Below, one piece after another: positions 59,780 through 64,000 of a stretch of DNA of 64,000 bases (its first letter is position 1; the number at the start of each line of letters is the position of its first letter). Below the pieces are notes generated by a model. It did not search any database, was not told the DNA's origin, and saw only the letters and a program-made list of their open reading frames with translations. Source of the DNA: Sympetrum striolatum (lineage: Eukaryota; Arthropoda; Insecta; Odonata; Libellulidae). The stretch is taken from contig CANPUZ010000061.1 in the NCBI GenBank assembly GCA_947579665.1, positions 124,001-188,000 of the forward strand, read 5' to 3'. A program made the translations under genes and the position numbers.

Positions 59780-60560
59780 GTGTGCCGTACGGTACTCACA
59801 CCCTGAAAAAGAAAATTGGTATTCCCTTTTTCGGATGACAAAGGAGTGCATCTGAGGCTCGATTGCGCAGCGAAATCTCTCGCCGCGTTGTTCATTGGGT
59901 CGGTGATGGAAAAAACAAGAAAGGTGTGTTGCCTAGTGCGGCATTTCGCTGTAAAGTGGTCGCTAATGTAAATAGTTTTATGTTGCTGAATTGGTTGGTG
60001 ATCTTCGAGGATGGTTGATGTGGTATTGCTTTAACTTTGTTATTAATTCCTTCAGACTTGCTCCTTTATGTTTAATTGGTATTTAGAAGTAGCTTAACAT
60101 GTATGCCTACCAGTAGCTTTGCACTCTGGAAAACCTTATGGTAAAGTTAAAAATGGTTTTGGGATGATTAAGAAGTGCATCTGAGGTTTAACTGCACGTT
60201 GGAATTTTTCCTGCGTTCCTTGTTAGCTCAGTGATGGATAAACGAATGATGTACGAGGTCTGGCATGGCATTTCGATCCGTTGTTGCTCGTAATTTGTTT
60301 TGGGTGGTTGTTAACTAGGGTTTAAATGCGGTAAAAGTTTGATTGAATGTAACCTGAGTTAGCATGCTGCCAATGGATGCACTTGCATTGTCCATGTTTC
60401 ATTTCTCATTCATTATTGTCATCAATGCTCGTGTGATATTCAACGAAGGTAAAAACGCTGTCTAAGTAGAGTGCAGAACAGCATGCTGCTAGTAATTGCA
60501 CTTACGTTTGCCTTGTTTTGTTTCTCGTTCATTTGTCTTTTAATTTTAAATTTTGGCGGG
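59780..60560 (+). repeat. Diverged direct repeats
   Basis: Segments at 59,840-60,000 and 60,165-60,320 share AGTGCATCTGAGG, TGATGGA.AAA and GCGGCATTTCG-like words in the same order, about 330 bp apart. AGCATGCTGC phrases recur at 60,360 and 60,481. An old tandem duplication of unknown nature. Confidence 0.5.
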
Positions 60561-60599
60561 AGTCTGGGGGCATGGTCGATGCTCTACCTTTGCATTCGG

Positions 60600-60905
60600 T
60601 ATGCTTCTGGCACGCAAAGTATGTCTTAAACATTTTCCTCGTCAGAGTGCATGTGTGTGAGAAACTGCGCGATGATTGACTTGTGTGGATGGCGGAACAC
60701 TGTTTGCCGTTAGCTCTTCCTTCCTGGAATCCTTCCTTTTCCTTCCTTGGGTTAAAGCGCTTCTTGAAAATGCGAGCGACGCGGCGTCTTTCCTTGACTG
60801 GAGAGGCTGGCCAGCGCGCAATGAGCGGATTCAAGGGCAGCTCTTTTCTGATCCAGGTAAACTCATTTTGAAAAAGAGGTTTGCACCAGTGGAGGTATGT
60901 AAGTA
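60600..60905 (+). other. GC-richer, low-repeat block
   Basis: Stands out from AT-rich surroundings. Frames of 62 and 76 codons are open here, but their translations match nothing I know and do not continue the PPM1G protein. It could be regulatory DNA or a non-coding exon; not supported as a gene. Confidence 0.3.
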
Positions 60906-60978
60906 AGTGCGGATATAATTCCTTTGCTGCTTAGGTCAAATTCTTCATTGTACTCCGTAAACGGATCTGAGAATGTAC

Positions 60979-61744
60979 TTAACCCTCATATGGATTTACA
61001 AATTCAGTTACGTCGTTAGATTTTCGGCGCCACAGAGGCGCTGCAGTATTTTTTGTCGTTATCTTCCAAATTTGGCTCTTCTTAGCAAGTTTTTTTTATC
61101 GATAATGCTACTAACTTCTATATTCTTTTTTTTAACTGTGTTTTGTTTGATTGAACCCATTATTACAGAAGTTATAAATAAAAACCTTTAACACTGCATT
61201 CTTTTCAGATTGCTGTCAAATAATGACAGAGGCCATAGAAATAACACCCTTAGGTTAGCCACGAATTTCTAAAATCTATTATTGTATTTAGATGAAGTTT
61301 TGTAAAAGAACATTGTAAAAAAGAAAAATTTATGATCTTGGATAAGAGATGAAAGAAATTTGGCATAGCAAACTTGGCCCTATGTTAAACAATTTTAAAT
61401 GATTTAGAAAGCTTCATCGTTTAAATATTATGATTATTAATATAATATACCATTTCATGCGTAAAATAAGAACTATTAAATAAGTATTGACAGACCGAAA
61501 TAGCGACGAGAAAACTCGCGTAGCCGCAGTGGCGCCGTAAATCCAACGACGTAACTTTTCCCATTAGTGGCCAATAAAATGAAAACTATACGCACTATGC
61601 GGGCAAAATTAAACTTATCGACTAAGAATGCAGAAAAAATAGACTACTGAAAGTTACAGCAAGATCCATGGGATTGGGCAGTATTTAAAGCATTTTAAAA
61701 ACCACGATCGCTGCAAAGGCGCAGAGAATCCATATGAGGGTTAA
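60979..61744. mobile_element. TTAA MITE, third family
   Basis: The 766-bp block has ends TTAACCCTCATATGGATTTA and AATCCATATGAGGGTTAA, inverted and with TTAA flanks. Inner inverted words AACGACGTAACTTTT / AGTTACGTCGTTAG and GGCGCCAC / TGGCGCCG extend the symmetry. Non-coding. Confidence 0.8.
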
Positions 61745-61901
61745 ATTGAATGGTAATTAAACTTAGAATGTACCGCTGAATTCCTTCTTTATAATGATTC
61801 CTGAATTCCTTCTATTGAATCTCCTTGCCGCAGGATTTTCGTTCGAACAATAAATTTTAAATATACCTATGCGGCTTGAAAAACATGAAATAGGCAGCCA
61901 T

Positions 61902-62812
61902 TTAACCCTTTCGAGATGGCGAGCTTAGCGGAAAGACTCTACTGTATGTCGGAGGACTCTAGCAGAAATTCTTTCCTGCGATACGGAGACCTTTTTGAGC
62001 ATTGCTTCCCTCAGGTATAAGACTTAACCTTTTTTGAGTCCTCAGCCCCAGGGTTTCGGACCCTATCGTCGTAAACCCCATTGGGGGTCTAACATCCGGT
62101 TCTGTAACTGAATGTTTTTGCACATGTTTTGGCAAATGATTATTTGTTGTAAATTTTGTCTAACTGACATTGAAAATGAAAGCAATGTCTTGGGCTAAAG
62201 ATGTACAACTTTTAAACGAAGTTCTAGCGTTAATATTTACGTATTTACTATATTTCCACATGGTTTCCATAAATTATAAACAATATATATTATCCATCCC
62301 TCTTTTACATCCGGACTTTGGACCAAAAATAACAGGACTAAATGTTGTAACAAAATATATTGAGTATGTATTATTAAATATTGGTAGTTACCATGAATAT
62401 TATATCAGTTATTATTGAAGCTAGAATTTCACTAAAAATCCCAAACGCTCAGTGAAAGACAAGGAGTTCAATTCTGATATTATACTTTTTGAAAAAGCAA
62501 CAAATATTTATTTCATAGAAACATTTAGTTTACCGCAGCCCCATGCTTCGAAGGGTCATTGAATTAACCCAAGGGCCGAGTTTCCTTGCTGCGGTTTATG
62601 AGGCCAGGTCGGAAATCCCCTAGAAAAGGGTCAGAAAGGTTTGGTTATTATATCATCTGCATCTGCATCCCCTCATGATAAACACTTCCGTCGTCTCTGG
62701 ACGACGATAGTTCGTTTGCGTTGGAAAATGGGCGTCGTCCATAGGAACGTCAGTTCTTTGAGGTAGGAAAATGACAGTCACCTATAGACGACAACAGTCT
62801 CGAAAGAGTTAA
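61902..62812. mobile_element. TTAA MITE, fourth family
   Basis: The 911-bp block has ends TTAACCCTTTCGAGATGG and CAGTCTCGAAAGAGTTAA. The right end has one mismatch in the CCC. The centre holds a GC-rich section with GTCGTC repeats near 62,690-62,740. Non-coding; less certain than the other three families. Confidence 0.6.
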
Positions 62813-63359
62813 GAGGAATAACGAATACCACGGAAGTCACGATCAGAGTCAGTCATGAAAATAGAGCCCCCACCTACGTAAATCAGAAAACTCGATTCGA
62901 AAAGTCTTAGAAAGTGCACCAAAATGCTATGAAATCGTCTCGTGGTACTTGTAAAGCCAAAAAGAGAACAACTGAAGTGATTTCACAATTGTGATGTATT
63001 GTTAGCAAAATGTGATTGTTATAATCCGGATTGAGTGTCCCTGTGTTTATCCGATTGAGGTGTGACGTTGTTAGAGGAAAGAGACTGTCGAGTGTTCGAA
63101 GAAGCTGAAGTTTGGTCATTGATGAAATGGCGGGCAAAGCTCTTCTTTTGTGTTTCTGAAACTGCATTCCTCGTAGAGAAATATCACTGTCAGAAGAATA
63201 TGAACTGAGTAAGAATATGTTGGTAAGTGCTGGTTATTCTCTGTTTGGTCACACTATTTCAATTGCATCACAAGGTGATTATCATGATGTGTATCAGTAC
63301 TACTTTATCACATATCTTTTGAAAAAAGAAATAAAATAAATGCTTAGAGATGCAAATTA

Positions 63360-63560
63360 GGTATTGGAAATTTGGATATTGGATTTGGAAGGAAAATTAC
63401 ATCTGTGATGTGGGTGTACCACTATTGCCGGGTGTTAAATTTATATCAGAATAAAAGACGAAACGACCCACCCTACTGCCTAAACAACATCCGTAATATT
63501 TCTGTATATATTGCGTACTTTGACGAATTTTGGAGAACTTAAAAACCATTATTCTGGATT
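63360..63560. repeat. Dispersed repeat, copy 2 (pairs with 250-425)
   Basis: Same order of words as at the start of the window: ATTTGGAA.GAAAATTA, TTGCCGGGT, ACGACCCA.CCTACTG, CAACATCCGTAA and GACGAATTTTGG. Confidence 0.65.
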
Positions 63561-63601
63561 CAAATATACTTAATGTTTAATATTACGCATATCCATAGTA
63601 C

Positions 63602-64000
63602 AGTAATCTCTCATTTATCCGAAATCCGCTTTATCTGAACAAACTTTTCCGAATGCACCCACCGAATACCATGGTGACCCATTACTTATTTGCTCGTGAC
63701 ACCTCTTCATATATGTACATGCTCTAACTCCTGCTTTTTCCCGCTGCCAAATAAGGCGGATTTCTTCTCTAAGGACGCAAAATAAACAAGCTTTGTTATT
63801 CAGCTTTTAAAAGTTTGAGTTTTCAATCATACTTAGGCGCCTTTTTAACACGTCAACACAAGTTATTCAGTCAAAAAAATGCTGGCTCATTCACACCATA
63901 TCAATAGCATTCTACGTACTCATGTTTTACGATCATGTTTTGTGGTATTGATGCAATTCGGGCTGTTTCATGCAGTGCTTCGGTTTCTCCGAAATTTTTG
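63602..64000 (+). mobile_element. Pogo/Tigger-like element, cut by window end
   Basis: TA then CAGTAATCTCTCATTTATCC and CGAAATCCGC, the usual start of Tigger-like elements. The other end is outside the window. Confidence 0.5.

Noticed and set aside
60676..60906. 76-codon frame as a possible next PPM1G exon
   Set aside because: Its translation has no PP2C motif and no fitting acceptor and phase. The expected catalytic motifs are not found anywhere from 58 to 64 kb.

Overview
The window is nuclear DNA of an AT-rich, repeat-loaded animal genome, most likely an arthropod and probably an insect. Signs are GT-AG introns of 2.5 to 14 kb, many partial transposon classes side by side, and no bacterial operon structure. 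The species cannot be fixed from the sequence alone.

One gene dominates. On the + strand, from about 22.26 kb to 58.07 kb, eight exons with consistent phase give the first 314 residues of a PPM1G-type (PP2C-gamma) protein phosphatase: N-terminal metal-binding motifs, then a long Ser/Asp/Glu-rich linker. The rest of the catalytic domain is not visible and should lie beyond 64 kb. Almost everything between 22.4 and 64 kb is therefore intron filled with mobile DNA. On the - strand at 11.6 to 13.7 kb are five phase-compatible 3' exons of a second gene, a C2H2 zinc-finger-like protein, with a 21-nt microexon and a poly(A) signal.

Region by region: 1-10 kb holds a repeat also found at the other end of the window, a B-box module array and an RTE-like LINE relic. 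10.9-13.7 kb holds a TTAA MITE and the zinc-finger gene. 14.1-18.2 kb is one complete 4.1-kb DNA transposon with ~550-bp terminal inverted repeats and a broken, unclassified transposase. 18.4-21.7 kb has an inverted dimer of tRNA-like units, a hAT relic and a non-LTR reverse transcriptase relic. Introns 1-4 (22.4-36.8 kb) carry RTE pieces, a Penelope-like relic with a hammerhead-like core, two hAT elements with 8-bp target duplications (one nested in a LINE), a collapsed Harbinger and pogo-like MITEs. Intron 5 (36.9-51.2 kb) holds a candidate solo LTR, a LINE with two uninterrupted ORFs (an SGNH-esterase ORF1 and an endonuclease/reverse transcriptase ORF2) and Helitron-like ends. Introns 6-8 hold module arrays, a tRNA-Gly-bearing inverted-repeat element and several TTAA MITEs.

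No CRISPR array, rRNA, replication origin or virus gene was seen. The most interesting items are: (1) dispersed arrays of ~165-bp units, each with a tRNA B-box-like motif; (2) the unclassified long-TIR transposon; (3) two independent palindromic elements built around tRNA-like sequences; (4) the hammerhead-like core; (5) the LINE whose ORF2 has no upstream ATG and overlaps ORF1 in the -1 frame.
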